Numbered from the stretch's first letter, positions 11,139 through 23,200 are shown. The stretch: 64,000 nt of DNA from Serpula lacrymans var. lacrymans S7.9 (GCF_000218685.1 NW_006763291.1:3351443-3415442), one strand, 5' to 3'. A program made the numbers and translations. Notes: generated by a model from the sequence alone, not told the origin.

Positions 11139-13367
11139 GTAGCTAGTGAGGAGCGTCGACGATGAGATAGCCGGATTGCAGGCATGTCTATAGATGAAAA
11201 GTATAGGTAATGGATATGATTCGTCGGAAGACTCCCTAAAGCAGGAGACAAAAGAGATGAGACTGGGGGAACAAAACTCTCTATTGTTCCCTCTTACCTT
11301 ATATTGTTTCTGACAGAGAACCACGCCGAACTTCCAAGTTCACAGGCAGAAAAAAGCACGAGAAGGCGTCAGTCCTATACCGTTATACACCGACCCCGAT
11401 CACTGCCTCGGGTCTGTACACGATCACGTGCATCACATCGCCTGTTGATTTGGGTGATGAGAACATTTGATATGGGCGGTACGGCATATATCCGGGTATT
11501 TCTTTTCTAATAATGAGCTTGGAGTGTCGGATGTCTCTGGTATGGAAGCGTGACCGTTTTGTCGAATCCCTTGTGGACGCATTTGGCAACTAGCTTCAGC
11601 TTTCCTTACAAGGATCGCCTTGTACGCAAACGTCCACCTGCTGGTACCTATCGAAGGTACACGTGTCCAAAGTTCTCAACTTGTATCAGAATCAGAACCA
11701 TACCGCTGGCGAGTTAACGAGACCTCGGTTATGCACCTGGAACGAACTCAAGCCTGGCCTGTTCTCAAATTTGTTCCCCGAGGGCTCTCGAGGACATCAT
11801 CGTTGGTTGTAAAACTTTCTATGGCTCAGAAATGGTATTGATACGTTGCGGACGGGCTATTACAGCGTCGACCGAAAAAGGAGGGGACTTACGAGTTTGG
11901 AGCCCGAGAGCGTCTAGTTCAGCCGCAATGTCCGCATGAGCGCTGGTGAGCTCCATGCATATGCCGTGATGGCAGCAAAGAACTGTCGCGGCCGGACCCC
12001 GATAAGTAGCTGGCTATCTCGGTTCCTGCTATGCTCATGATCGTCACGGTCATTCAACGAGAATACAGCCCCAAAAATCATTTGCTAGGCTCATAATGAA
12101 ATCTCTCTCACCTTTACTTAGGATCGTATCTTAGGTGCGGTCAGCCCGCACACTGGCTTTTCCCGAGGCCGTTTCTCAGACTTTTCTCAGTCGGGCAGAT
12201 GGCCTCACAGCTTATTTCTCGATCATGATCTCAACTTTTAGCTTGGAATGGGGAAATCTCACAGCGAGTCTATTAAAATTTGGGATCTCATTAAATGGAA
12301 CTAGGCGCAGAAGTCTAACGTGTTCAAAGCATCGCAACCACAGTGATGGGCGCTGACTTTCCTGACCCTTGTACTTGTTCCAAGAATGGTAGTTCCAATG
12401 TTCGGTGTGTTTTTGAGACATTTTCCGCAAATTTGATCTACGCGGAACTGGGGTATTCGTGCATTGTTTTTCTTCGGTCGTCTGGTTACGCCCCTCTCAG
12501 GAAGCATCACGCACAGTACATACATATACACAGACAAGTGGTACGTTCCCTTGGCTTCTTCTATCTTGCACGGAACTGTTTCTAGGGTCATGGCTCGTAG
12601 CCAGCATCCGTCCAATGGAAGTCAAAAATACGTCCAAGTTACGATGATCGTTTTGGTATCGCCTGCGGTGCTTTTTGTGCAGTAAGTGATCATTGGAGCT
12701 GTACTGATCGCTCAAACAGACAACCCGTCAAAGCGCCCCAATGGGTAGGGCGACATGATGATAAGCAGTGGCGAGATATCAGAAACTTACTTTGGATACT
12801 GATCTTCCTAATCTTCCTTGATAGACCAACTGCACATCATAACAGTGGTATTGTACTCAGTGAGTGACGTCTCTTGCATTTGCCATTCAAAACATACTTC
12901 TTGTTGAGTGATATGAATCATCATACACGCTACTGTCCTTAGAGTGAGGCTGCGTTGTCCGTTGTTTTCTCGGAGATTCATTCTGTTTGCAGTCCATGCT
13001 GAATGATTCTTCTGTAAGTGATGAGCGCCGAGCGGTAACTAGCTCATCGATTCCCTGTTCAAGCTCATTATGATGTACGACGCTGATTTCTCGGAGAAGA
13101 TCATCAGACAGCAATCGAGACGGATTCCTGGATAAAATAACCATAGCCAGTCGTGAAGGGGCGCCAAACGAAAACTCAGAGCTATTTCAATCAGCGGTCA
13201 ATTGTACTATTTTAAGAACTCGAGCGCACACTGCGTTAAATCACTTCTCATCCTGTGTTTGGTCTACGCCACAATCAACAAGGACCATTCAGTCGTACCA
13301 GCACACCACAGAGCCTCTGTCAGATCAGGAGTAGGAACATGAAGTGCATAATCGTGCACATATTGAA
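11139..13367. other. Long stretch without a recognised gene
   Basis: About 2.2 kb containing the promoter of the HMG gene and no frame that I can support. A minus-strand frame at 12887-13144 (85 codons, hydrophilic, Ser-rich) could be a terminal exon of an unrecognised gene, but no upstream exon could be joined to it. Confidence 0.35.
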
Positions 13368-15352
13368 GTATGTGTTTGTCTTTACCTATGTGATGCACTA
13401 GGTTAACTAGGTTATGATATTAGTCAGTGAAGTAAAAATATGGCAGTAACTGTAAAGGGGTATCGTATCGTATATTCGATAAGCAGTCATGAAAGGATTC
13501 ATCGATAGTCGAGTCATAACGCGAACAAGGTATCAACCGAACGTGTAAACAGTCCTCTGCGACAAATGTGTGTTTTGTGAAGGAGCACTCTCGTCCTCAA
13601 CAGCATTCATAAAAGGAGACGGAAACATTGAAGGAATGATTTAGGAAGACACAGGTTATATCAAAGACGAAAGACACCACATGACCCATACCAAACCGAC
13701 AAGCCCCGCACTCGACGGTGCTGACCAGCGCATACCAGCACCATCCACCAGCGGCGCGGCCTGTAAGATAGTCTGATTTAGACAGTCCAACAGTGTCGTA
13801 TCGATTCCAGACGGCAGCGGCGAATCTGGTGCACTGGTGTCATTGCTAAGCGTTGCCGAGTTGTTGTACCCATCAAGAGTGAGGACCACGCTGCTCGCGC
13901 GATAATATTGTACGGCCTGTTCAGGCTTGGGCACCCCAGACGCAGACTGGTTGAATGGCACGGGAGAAGTAGAACTCGACGAGGAGAGAGATGAGGAGCA
14001 GTTGGAGTCTATGGATGTGAGGAGCGACGAGACGGTGCTGTTGTCCGAGAGGAGGTGGAATGTCGTGTTGGTGCTATTTGAGACGAAGGTAGCTTCTACC
14101 ATGGGGCCACCTACGCGGCTGGTATTGGTGGAGTCACCGTACTATTTGAAAGGACGGTAAGATTCATAGACATTGGTGAATAGAGGTGAGCATACTTCTC
14201 TGTCTACGAGATATGCACCAGAACCTGCCCCTGCGCCGCCCCATATAACAGGCCAGAACCAGAAGGGAAAGCCACGGCCGGTAACACCCCGACCTGATAT
14301 TCCAGGATATCCACTTCCATATGTCCTGGATGTCAGAAAAGCAAGACATCATGTGAATATTCAAGACGAATGCAAGATAAATGGTGTGTATAGTTACCGT
14401 GTACCGACGACTTGCTGTCTCGTCCCCCCTCCAACTGTACGACCTGAGAATAGCTGTCCCGATGGAATCGTGATGGACTTGCCGCCGCCTGCACCATAAG
14501 ATGTCGCTGAAGACTTTCCACTGGCTGAGCTTCCGCTCAGAGGAACACTACTGGTGCGCCCTGCCGTTCCACCGGTGCTTCCTCCGCTACTGCCTTTACT
14601 TCCCGATCCGCTGCCGGTCCCTCCCGACGTTCCGCTGCCTCCACCGGTACTTCCTCCGCTGCTGCCTTTGCTTCCTGATCCGCTGCTGCTCCCTCCCGAC
14701 TTTCCGCCTGAACTGGAGCTTCCGCCTCCACTGCGACCTCCGCCTCCGCCTCCTTTACGACGAGCAAGAGCTTGCAATTTGGGCGTAACGAAAGGTACAT
14801 ACATGGCGTGGCGCGGGATGAGTCGGCGATGTTACGAGACAACAAAAATCCGTGCTGTAGTTTTATATATGGATAACGGTCCATACCAAAGCTGTGTTTG
14901 TCGCAAGTGCACATGTGACAAGAATACGTTTGGGCTGTTGGACGCTGTGTCTAGGTTTCTATGTAGAAGACCGTGCTCGTTATTTAGCACAGCCACTCCG
15001 AAACAAATACGTAGTGGGCGCGAATGTTTTCTGTTGGAACTTTTGCTTTGCACAGCCAACACGCTCAGGCTATCGCGACATAACTAAATCCTGTAACATC
15101 AGGTGAGAAATAATTTGCTCACTTCTTGCTTTTGAAGATCGTCAAAACCGAAATCGCACAGTGCAATAGACAATAGTGTCTCATCCGAAGTGAGTAGATT
15201 TTTCAGTCAAAGTTCAGTGTTTATTATCATGATACTAATGCTATGCCTAGTAATGGTGTCATGAGTAGGACACGAATCATGCTGTCGTGCCATAGGCGTA
15301 TTTACAAGTTTCCGTACAAGGCAGAGATGCCGATGCTGCCAATGAACGTTAA
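13368..15352. repeat. Segmental duplication, copy 1
   Basis: About 2 kb that recurs at 32023-33975 in the same orientation. The match covers the whole GPI-protein gene, its 3' flank (from TATGTGTTTG) and about 550 bp of 5' flank. Similarity is high in the exons and lower in the flanks, where small indels occur. Confidence 0.85.
13656..14804 (-). CDS. Gly/Ser-rich GPI-anchored surface protein, copy 1
   Basis: Three exons, 14398-14804, 14196-14325 and 13656-14141, with introns of 72 and 54 nt in matching phase, give about 340 residues. After a short N-terminus comes a Gly/Ser low-complexity region (about residues 17-100). Next is a conserved block (YGSGYPGISGRGVTGRGFPF then a WPVIWGG motif). 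A region with NTTF..SDNSTVSSLL and scattered N-glycosylation sites follows. The C-terminus (GAGMRWSAPSS plus a hydrophobic end) looks like a GPI-anchor signal. This order is typical of an Agaricomycete surface protein family of unknown function. The N-terminus MYVPFVTPKLQALARRK is not a good signal peptide, so a 5' exon may be missing. The gene is duplicated at 32302-33378. Confidence 0.75.
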
Positions 15353-15695
15353 TGAACGGCACCCTTGGCGGCACTTTGGGGAGGTTCCCACGCATCGTCA
15401 TATAGTGATGCATCTAAGAGACCATCCTCCAGGAGGCCTCCCCTTATATCCCAATTTGTTTGGGGTACTGGTTGGTCCATAGGTAAATACTAACCTTCAG
15501 GATTGTTGATAGCCTACAGGCTGACCACTTTGGAGCCTTGCAGATAGTAGTCATGATATATATGTCAAACCTCTATGTCATTTTTGAGTCCCCATATAAT
15601 GTTTTCTCTTTCTTTTTTGTAATACCGTTTGTTTATTTAATTTACTGTTCAGCTGTACCAGATCCTGTGGATAGACCATGAACAGAGGCTCTCAT
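15353..15695. other. Spacer between duplication and mobile elements, no gene seen
   Basis: Nothing recognised. It ends at the TGTTACG end of an LTR; CTCAT just outside is the expected position of one target-site duplication, but no partner copy was found. Confidence 0.35.
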
Positions 15696-16033
15696 TGTTA
15701 CGCTTGGAATGTACAAGCCTGGTAACAAGAGGGGTTTCTGGCAATGAAGCGGTTTCTGATAAGCCCTTGGGTAACTGGTTTGAGATGTATTCTGATGAAG
15801 AGGGTTTACTGATGAATACCAAGTTGCACTGTTGAAGTGTACAATTGTATTGGAGATGTAATCTACAATACAGGCATGTATATATACTGTCTACTTTAGG
15901 GTAGGTGTTTGTGTTGAACAAACGATGACAGGTGAAACCGTAACAGGTAACTAGTGTGGGAAAATATGAGTGAGTAGCGGTAGGTAGCTACTCTAAGAAG
16001 AAATAAAGTCCATAAGAGATACAGTACGTAACA
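15696..16033 (-). repeat. LTR (338 bp) of the Gag-only element
   Basis: Bounded by TG..CA (TGTTACG..CGTAACA read on the minus strand) and preceded by a polypurine tract on the coding side. Alignable along its whole length with the solo LTR at 19201-19536. Confidence 0.7.
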
Positions 16034-16050
16034 TTACCCCCTCTTTAGGT

Positions 16051-16475
16051 TCAGACTGCTCCGAAGTCTCCTAGCTCTCCGTCTATGTTGTACCGCGCGT
16101 CTTCGTCCAAGTCGTTATGCATATCATCTAATCCCCAACTATCTGCAGTGAAGGGGTGATTTTGTTGTCTGTTGCACTTGTTAGCATGGTGTCCGGGGGT
16201 ATCTAGTCCGCATGTGGAACAAGTATGGTAACAACAATAGATGGCACGATGGCCATATCCTTGACAGGCATAACAGTGTCGAATGCAAGGGCGGTGTCGT
16301 TGTTCATAAGAGGATTGTGAGTGAGTCGAATTGGAGTAATCGGATATGGGCGAGGGCTTCTTGCTCCTACTGCCTGAGGACGAGGTGTCGCCTTCATTGT
16401 TCCTCAATGACCTTCCATCCGGAGACAAGTCATTGTTCAGCGTCGGGGTCTGCCTCTGACTTGTGTGCTGCATGC
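16051..16475 (-). CDS. Gag-like zinc-knuckle protein (5' truncated)
   Basis: About 140 residues remain. A Ser-rich stretch leads to CYACQGYGHRAIYC, a canonical CX2CX4HX4C knuckle. A second, spaced knuckle follows (CSTCGLDTPGHHANKC). The C-terminal tail is acidic (LDEDARYNIDGELGDFG). The open frame continues to 16626, but those bases belong to the neighbouring repeat, so the join is accidental. It would act as the nucleocapsid part of a retrotransposon particle. It stops about 20 bp before the LTR. Confidence 0.6.
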
Positions 16476-18281
16476 TGTCATGCACCAAAGTTGATTGGTA
16501 GCATGGACAGGTGTCAATAATGAAGGGAATATTCAAAAAGACTTGCCTTTGCGCCACACAGGCACAGTGCCACGTGGAATAGTAATTAATATTGCCTTTT
16601 TTGAACTTGTGGCTAATCAGCACCACCTCTATTAGGCAATCCAGTCACGCTCACCTTTGCTTTCCATTTGGTACTTTCCGTGTTTCGGCATTTCGGCAAA
16701 TTTTTGCGTCGCCACTGGCTACACATTGCATTGCGCCCTCATTTTTGTCGTTTCCCTTACTCCCCTTCCTTTGCCTAGCCCCACCATGGGTCCCTTACTC
16801 TCGTTTTTATTCTCACCCGACGGTCGTTTCTGGATCCCCATTTTAGTTCACCTCCTCGTCACCTCCAGCCTCCTCCTCCTTGTCTTCTTTGCACCCCCAC
16901 CATTTCTGATGTCACCACTTCCTATCCGCTTCCGTCGCCAATCCGTTGACTACCATGTGCCACTGCTGATATCAGCAAAGCCCCGGCGGCCGGTTCAAAT
17001 AGGGCAACAGGTCCATCTTTATGACGTCAATCTACCATCATATACTATCAAAACATCGGTCGCTCGTCTTGCCTGGTTGGAGCGTGGGTGGGTAGTTTTT
17101 GAGCTGGAGAAGGTTCATCCCCTTGCATTGCCCATGTTCATCGCTGTCCCATTCACTTGGGTACACTTATCTTTTGTCCATCGTCTTCGCTACAGCTACA
17201 CCTACCACACGCTGCCTGGGACTCACTTGTTCCAAATTGGAACTACTCCTCTCCCTCCCTCATTTGATCAGGTGGTCCAACACAACCAGTCCATTGGTAA
17301 GGCCATGGAACTGTCGGATTTGGACTAGGTGGTGGACCGGTGGCTCCAGTTTCTTTTTCTTCAGCAGAACATTCATTTACAGTGCGATTATTTTTGATTT
17401 TTGAATCATTTTTATGGACACATATTTTTTAGAATGCCTGACTGACAATAAAGGAACTGTGTTGATACTGATAGTGTTTTGCCTTGCCTTTTTTTTACTG
17501 CATCTTCCCATGACATCATGATTTTCCTGCTCTCTTTTTGCTATTGGACTTTACTTTATGGCTGTACAAACCTGTGACATTACTTACACAGCATTCATTG
17601 TTCTATCTCTTTTCTTCCCTTATTTTGACAATCTTATCCTGTACTACCTACGCAGGATTTGTCAGCGTACATTCCTTCCTTCATGTTCTTTCTCATTCTT
17701 TTTGCACAGCTATACTGTGCATAGCCTACTTTTCTTTTACTATATAAACCCCTGTATTTTACCTTGTAAAAAATAAATAAATAAGAACTCCAATCCAGAC
17801 TTCTTCTCTACTCTCAAGTTCACTACTCTGCTACTTGTGATCCAGTGTGGTCACAACACTTCCCACTTCTACCACTGTTAACTGCTGTCATCGTCACTCA
17901 TCACTTTTTGAAAGTGATTGTCATCCCCTTCGATTAGAGTCCTTCTGAGCACTACAGTTTGTGCGTCAGAGCCTGCTATCACTGGGAACCTTGTCACCTC
18001 GTCATCCTTGTTGTTCTCAAACCTACCTTGTGCTACAATTAGCAAGGTAGTGCTCGTCTATACTCGCCACAAAGCCCCTATCTTTCTATAAATTCAACTA
18101 TCCCTCCTCCTCAAAACCCACACTCATACACCTCTGGGTTTTACTTTGAAGGATCTTTATATGTACCACCCCACAAACAACCAGACCACTCCACTATTCT
18201 AGGAGGCAAAGCCCATAAACAAGTTCCGTGGAATCTGGGAGGATTGTATGTTAGTTTGTTTTTGTGTGTGGTTTTCTAACA
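16476..18281 (+). repeat. 1.8-kb repeat C, copy 1 (LTR-like)
   Basis: Begins TGTCATGCACC and ends TTTTCTAACA. A near-identical inverted copy lies at 36371-38165, and a truncated one at 18297-18812. Inside are a 180-codon ORF (16786-17328), a TATATAAA box at 17741 and AATAAATAAATAA about 30 bp later. That order (U3, TATA, poly(A) signal, U5) and the TG..CA ends suggest a long LTR. Against this, no target-site duplication or tRNA primer site was found, and the sequence beyond 18281 matches the equivalent flank of copy 2. A terminal segment of some other element is therefore also possible. Confidence 0.6.
16786..17328 (+). CDS. Unknown membrane protein encoded in repeat C (copy 1)
   Basis: 180 codons from an ATG in perfect Kozak context (CCACCATGGG). 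One hydrophobic segment near residues 17-45 (VHLLVTSSLLLLVFFAPPPF) is followed by about 130 soluble residues (motifs VDYHVPLL, QIGQQVHLYDV, SVARLAWLERGWVVFELEKV, MELSDLD at the end). The other full copy (37312-37854) keeps the same length with 8 residue differences. I counted about 9 synonymous and 9 non-synonymous base differences, an excess of silent change over neutral expectation. The frame also continues upstream of this ATG, but a one-base difference makes the two copies disagree there. No known family was recognised. Confidence 0.5.
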   Translation: MGPLLSFLFSPDGRFWIPILVHLLVTSSLLLLVFFAPPPFLMSPLPIRFRRQSVDYHVPLLISAKPRRPVQIGQQVHLYDVNLPSYTIKTSVARLAWLERGWVVFELEKVHPLALPMFIAVPFTWVHLSFVHRLRYSYTYHTLPGTHLFQIGTTPLPPSFDQVVQHNQSIGKAMELSDLD

Positions 18282-18296
18282 ACAGTTCTCATCATC

Positions 18297-18812
18297 GACA
18301 CCGCCGGGGCTTTGCTGATATCAGCAGTGGCACGTGGTAGTCGACAGGTTGATGATGGAAGCAGATAGGAAGTGGTGACATCAGAAATGGTGGGGGAGCA
18401 AAGAAGACGAGGAGGAGGAGGCTGGAGGTGATGAGGAGGTGAACTAAAATGGGGATCCAGAAACGACCGTCGGGTGAGAATAAAAACGAGAGTAAGGGAC
18501 CCATGGTGGGGCTAGGCAAAGGAAGGGAAGTGAAGGAAACGACAAAAATGAGGGCGCAATGCAATGTGTAGCCAGTGGTGACGCGAAAATTTGCCAAAAT
18601 GCCGAAATGCGGAAAGTACCAAATGGAAAGCAAAGGTGAGCGTGACTGGATTGCCTAATAGAGGTGGTGCTGATTAGCCACAAGTTCAAAAAAGGCAATA
18701 TTAATTACTATTCCACGTGGCACTGTGCCTGTGTGGCGCAAAGGCAAGTCTTTTTGAATATTCCCTTCATTATTGACACCTGTCCATGCTACCAATCAAC
18801 TTTGGTGCATGA
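18297..18812 (-). repeat. Repeat C, truncated copy 3
   Basis: Inverted relative to copy 1. It keeps the TGTCATG end (18812) and the first about 515 bp, cutting the ORF after about 69 codons (start ATG 18504). It joins copy 1 tail to tail at 18282-18300. Its intact end sits inside the protease region of a gypsy element. With 16476-16990 it forms an inverted repeat of about 515 bp separated by about 1.3 kb. Confidence 0.7.
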
Positions 18813-19195
18813 CACCAGTGATGAGGAATTTGCACATGGCATTCCTTCCTCCTGCTTCAATTTGTTGATATGTGCAGTGGGTGATTTTTCCTCCGTTGCT
18901 GATGGTTCCATCTATGTTTTTGCACATGACAGGTGTTTCCAGTTTGTTGAGTGGTAGATGATGCTTGATTGCAAACTTTGCGTCCATGAAGTCGTCTGTC
19001 GCTCCTGAGTCTATTAATGCTTTTGTTCCAATGGTTTTTTATTGTAGATTGGTATCAATTTGTAATGAGTTTGAATTGATTGTGGCTATTGTTACAACGG
19101 CTATTCTGAATGGTACCAACATTGGTGTGGGTTGTCCTTTCAAAAATCCTCCTTTTCTAATTTGTCAATGGCACTGCCTTAATCCATTTCATTGA
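18813..19195 (-). pseudogene. Ty3/gypsy element remnant: protease region
   Basis: The minus strand encodes KALIDSGATDDFMDAKF, the catalytic D-S/T-G motif of a retroviral-type aspartic protease, followed by about 55 alignable residues ending CKFLITG where repeat C begins. Upstream there are several stop codons. By position this continues the same element as the broken Gag at 26893-27175, from which it is separated by the solo LTR and the chromovirus. Confidence 0.6.
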
Positions 19196-19541
19196 GTTCT
19201 TGTTACAAACTGTGTTCACCATGGACTTTTATTTCTCTTACAGTATCTACACTGTGCTACCTATCTATCCTTCCCACATCCGTTGCCTGTTACGGTACCA
19301 CCCGTCTTTGTTTGTTCAACACAAACACCTACCCTAAAGTAGACACTATATATATAGGCCTGTATTGTAGTTACTATCTCCAATATGATTGTATGCTTCA
19401 ACAGTGTAACTTGGTATTCATCAGTCAAAACCTCATCATCAGAATATGTCTCAAAATTGTTCACAATGAGCTTATCAGAAACCACTTGTATATCCAAAAC
19501 CCAGTGTTACCAGGCTTGCACATTCCAAGTGTAACAGTTCT
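19196..19541 (+). mobile_element. Solo LTR with GTTCT target-site duplication
   Basis: LTR at 19201-19536 (336 bp), TGTTAC..GTAACA, directly flanked by GTTCT at 19196-19200 and again at 19537-19541. It is the same family as the LTR at 15696-16033, in the opposite orientation. It inserted into the older gypsy remnant, and recombination then removed the internal part. Confidence 0.8.
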
Positions 19542-19544
19542 CTC

Positions 19545-20242
19545 TGTGAGGCAACGATAAACTATAACAAAAACTAAACCTATCTCCTTCTGCACTTGCA
19601 GGGAGTAAGGGTCCAATGAGCTTTGAGGTCGACAGACGCTAGAAATATAGCGAGTAGAGGACTTTGAGAGGTAAGCTTCAAAGGTTCTTGTTGAGGAGTA
19701 AAGCGGGTAAATTCAGTAATAGAAAGCTAAGGAGCTATACATGAATAGGTACGTCTTTATATAGAGAACTGTCCGTTCCTCAGACCGAAAGGAGAATATA
19801 CGAAAAGTGGTCTGAGGAATTAATCAACCAATAGGAAAAAGGGAGAGTAACTATCGTACGACTTCTGACTTGATTAATCAGCAGGTGAGAGACTTGTACT
19901 AATAATAGAAGATTGTTACGCGTGGTCAGGAACCGTATCCTCATGATGAGGTACGATTCTAGATAAGGCGTTTTATTAGTATTACCAGGCTTTACTAGGG
20001 CTTGGAGCTGGTTGGCGAGATGCCTACTACCAGTCTCTACCCAGTGTGCTGGCTAGCTGGGAGCGATGCCCAGTCTCTGATCTGTGATATAAAGTGGTAG
20101 CGATGGTTAAGAAAGCCTGTGAGGGCTATGAGAAGTAAGATGGCAAAGGATACCTCTAGCCCTAGAGCCAGAGGTGTAATGGGAAAAGCGTCTGAGAACC
20201 AAGACATAACAAAGATAAGAAAATAGTAAAACGGTCCTTACA
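19545..20242 (-). repeat. Chromovirus 3' LTR (698 bp)
   Basis: On the minus strand it begins TGTAAGGACC and ends GCCTCACA. Same length as the partner at 26190-26887 and no difference found by reading. Confidence 0.93.
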
Positions 20243-20257
20243 TTACCCCCCCCTTTT
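20243..20257 (-). other. Polypurine tract of the chromovirus
   Basis: AAAAGGGGGGGGTAA on the minus strand, directly before the 3' LTR; it primes plus-strand DNA synthesis. The stop codon of gag-pol (20256-20258) overlaps its first bases. Confidence 0.85.
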
Positions 20258-23200
20258 ATATTCTTGTCCCAAGAATCTTAGCGCCGCAGTCCGTGAAGCG
20301 GTTTGTGATCCAGTCGAAAAGGCGGGGTTTTTCGGTTGTTGTAGTGAAATTTTCGTATGGACGAAATCGTAAGGCGGCAGAGGCGATGACACGTGGGGCG
20401 GCAGGGTGTTTGCGGTGGAAGGTGGCAATAAGTGAAGGGGAATTTTTCAAATGGTGGTCGGGTTCCCACGTCCTCTCTGTGATCGGGTATCCCTTCCAAT
20501 GGACGAAGTAATCGAGCTTAGCCCCTTTGAGTTTAGTGGGCCGAGAAGCAATGATTTCTTCGGCTTCGTATTCGGCTGCGCCATCAACTTGGATCGGCGG
20601 AGGTTTCGAGGTACGAGGTTGATTAGGAAACTCCGGCGTGTGATACGGCGATAAGAGGATTTCGTTGAATACGGGATGGATCGCCTTCCAGGATCTAGGG
20701 ACGTCAAGGAGGTAAGCGGATGGGCCGACTTTTGCCTTTACCGTAAACGGGCCAAATCGCTTGTCATCTAACTTCTTCATCGGTCTATCGGTGGAGATAT
20801 GAGTTCCTTCTAACCACACCTTATCCCCTTTGTGATATTCCCGTGCTTCCGTGCGTTTTCGGTCATAGTACTTTTTGAGGTTTTGATTAGCAAGTAATAA
20901 TGATTGCCTAGTTTGCTCGTGTAGTTTTGTCATAGAGGTTGCGAAATCTTCGGCAGCCTGCGAACGTCCGGAAGGCTTCTGACCGGTCCCTTTGCGAGGG
21001 TGAGAACCATAATTTACGAAGAAGGGGGTCTGATTGGTCGCAGAGTGGAGATGATTGTTGTACGTGAATTCGGCAATGGCTAGCCAATCTGCCCAGTCGT
21101 CTTGTCGGTGATTAATGAACGTGCGTAGGTAGTGTTCTAGGTCTTGATTGATTCGTTCGGATTGCCCATCAGTTTGGGGGTGGTAACCTGTTGACAGGCC
21201 GGGTTCGATCCCAAGGGTCTGATAGAAGTCCTTGGTGAAGTTCGACATGAATTGAGGTCCTCTATCTGATATAATTTTTTCCGGGATGCCGTGTAGTCGT
21301 ATAACCGAATCTCGTAGTTGTTTGGCGTAGCCTAACGAATCAAGAGTAACGTGCGTTGGTACGAAGTGAGCCATTTTCGAGAATCTGTCAACAAAAACCT
21401 GGATAGCGTCGTATCCGTTTGACTCTGGTAATGCTCCGATGAGATCCGTTGTGATTATCTGCCAAGGACGATCAGGGATCGGATTTGGATGGAGGGGAGC
21501 ATGCGGTTTTTGACGATGCGACTTTGTTCTCTGACATATCTCGCATCCTGCGACATATTTCCTGATATCTCTCCTGAGGCTAGGCCACCAGAATGATCGG
21601 TTTACTCCTTCGTGCGTCTTTCTTTCTCCTGGGTGTCCGCTGAGGCTCGTGTCATGTTCTTCTTCGATAATACGTGCCCTCAACTTCGGATCTTGGGGTA
21701 CGTAGATTTTGTTTTTGAAGGACCCTAACGTCAACTCGTCTTCTTTCTCATTTCCTATCCAAACGATTCCGTCTCGTTTCTTCCAAACTTTTGGATCTTC
21801 TTTCAACTTCCTTACTACGTAATCGTCTAGTTTGTGCTGCGAAGCTAGCAGCTCGTCCAGGTAGTGTTCTTCTAACACGTCCTCCATAGTATAAATGTTT
21901 GCTTCCGCGAGCTGAGGTAGAAGGACCTGTCCTTCGTTGTCTCTCTCGCCTCTCGGATGGTCTACTCTTCGGCTAAGTAGGTCCGCTTTCGTGTTCGCCG
22001 AGCCTTTCACATGCTCTAGCTTGAAATCGTATCTCGCTAGTGTGTCCATCCACCTAGCTTGTCGTCTGTTTACCTTCTGGGGGTCTCGGAAGTAGGTGAG
22101 GTTTTGATGGTCGGTGAATATGGTGAACTGGTGTTTAGCTCCCATGAGGAGGTGTCGCCATTCTTCTAACGCATGCATTACCGCTAGCATTTCTTTATCC
22201 CAGATAGCGTAATTTCTCTCTGCAGGGTTCATCGATTTTGACAGGAATGCGACCGGTCTCCATTTCCCTTCTTGCTGCTGGGATAACACTGCTCCCGTGG
22301 CATAGTTGGAGGCATCACATTCAACTTTGAATGGATCCTCGTCGTTAGGGATTGCGAGTGTGGGCGAAGTGGTGATTGTCTTTTTGAGAACGTCGAACGC
22401 TCGTTGTTGGTCTTCAGCCCACTCCCAGTCTACCTTTCCGGTGAGAATCGTCAGCGGTTTGGCAATCTTTCCGTAGTCTCTGATGAATCGTCTGTAAAAG
22501 TTTGAAAACCCTAGGAATGACTGTAACTCCTTCTTTGTTCGTGGTTTCGGCCATTCTGCAACTGCCTGTACTTTTAGCGGGTCCATACGAATCGTATCAT
22601 GGGAGATGATCATTCCCAGATATTCGACTTCTTTCTTTTCAAACTCGCATTTCTCTGGCTTGAGATATAATTGATTGTCTGCGAGTATCTGAAGAACTTT
22701 GGATACGATCTTCCTGTGTTCTTCTAACGAGTCGGTGAATATCATGATGTCGTCGAGGTATACGATAACTGATCCTTCGTTGATTAGGTCTCTGAGAAGT
22801 CGGTCCATCATTGTTTGAAAGGTGGCTGGGGAGTTCGTGAGTCCGAAGAACATAACCAGAGGTTCGAACAGTCCTCTGTTAGTTCTGAAGGCGGCCTTGT
22901 GCTCATCTCCTTCTTTGATTCGAACATTATTATATCCCCAACGGACATCTAGCTTGGTGAAGAATCTCGCTCCTTTGAGTCGGTTTATCAATTCTGAAAT
23001 GAGGGGTAACGTATATCGGTTTTTAATTGTGAGGGCGTTGAGTTTCCGATAGTCTTGTACTGGTCTGAGAGATCCGTCTTTTTTCTTGATAAAGAAGAAC
23101 GGGGATGCGTAAGGGGATTTTGACACTCTAATCCTCCCTGTCTCTAGGTTCTCTTTCAAGAATTCGTCAAGATGAATCTGTTCGTCACGGTTAAGTGGAT

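Larger units (their letters stand above)
15696..16475 (-). mobile_element. Truncated LTR element: Gag ORF plus 3' LTR
   Basis: Reads on the minus strand. An open frame with two zinc knuckles is followed, within about 20 bp of its stop, by a polypurine tract (AAAGAGGGGGTAA, 16034-16046) and a 338-bp LTR (15696-16033) that starts TGTTACG and ends CGTAACA. A second copy of the same LTR is the solo LTR at 19201-19536. Gag lying directly before the 3' polypurine tract means pol is absent. Either an internal deletion occurred or this is a Gag-only, non-autonomous form (TR-GAG-like). The 5' side is cut off by a 1.8-kb repeat beginning at 16476. Confidence 0.65.

Noticed and set aside
12887..13144. 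Minus-strand frame of 85 codons, possible C-terminal exon
   Set aside because: No upstream exon with matching phase and no recognisable motif; noted only in the intergenic entry.
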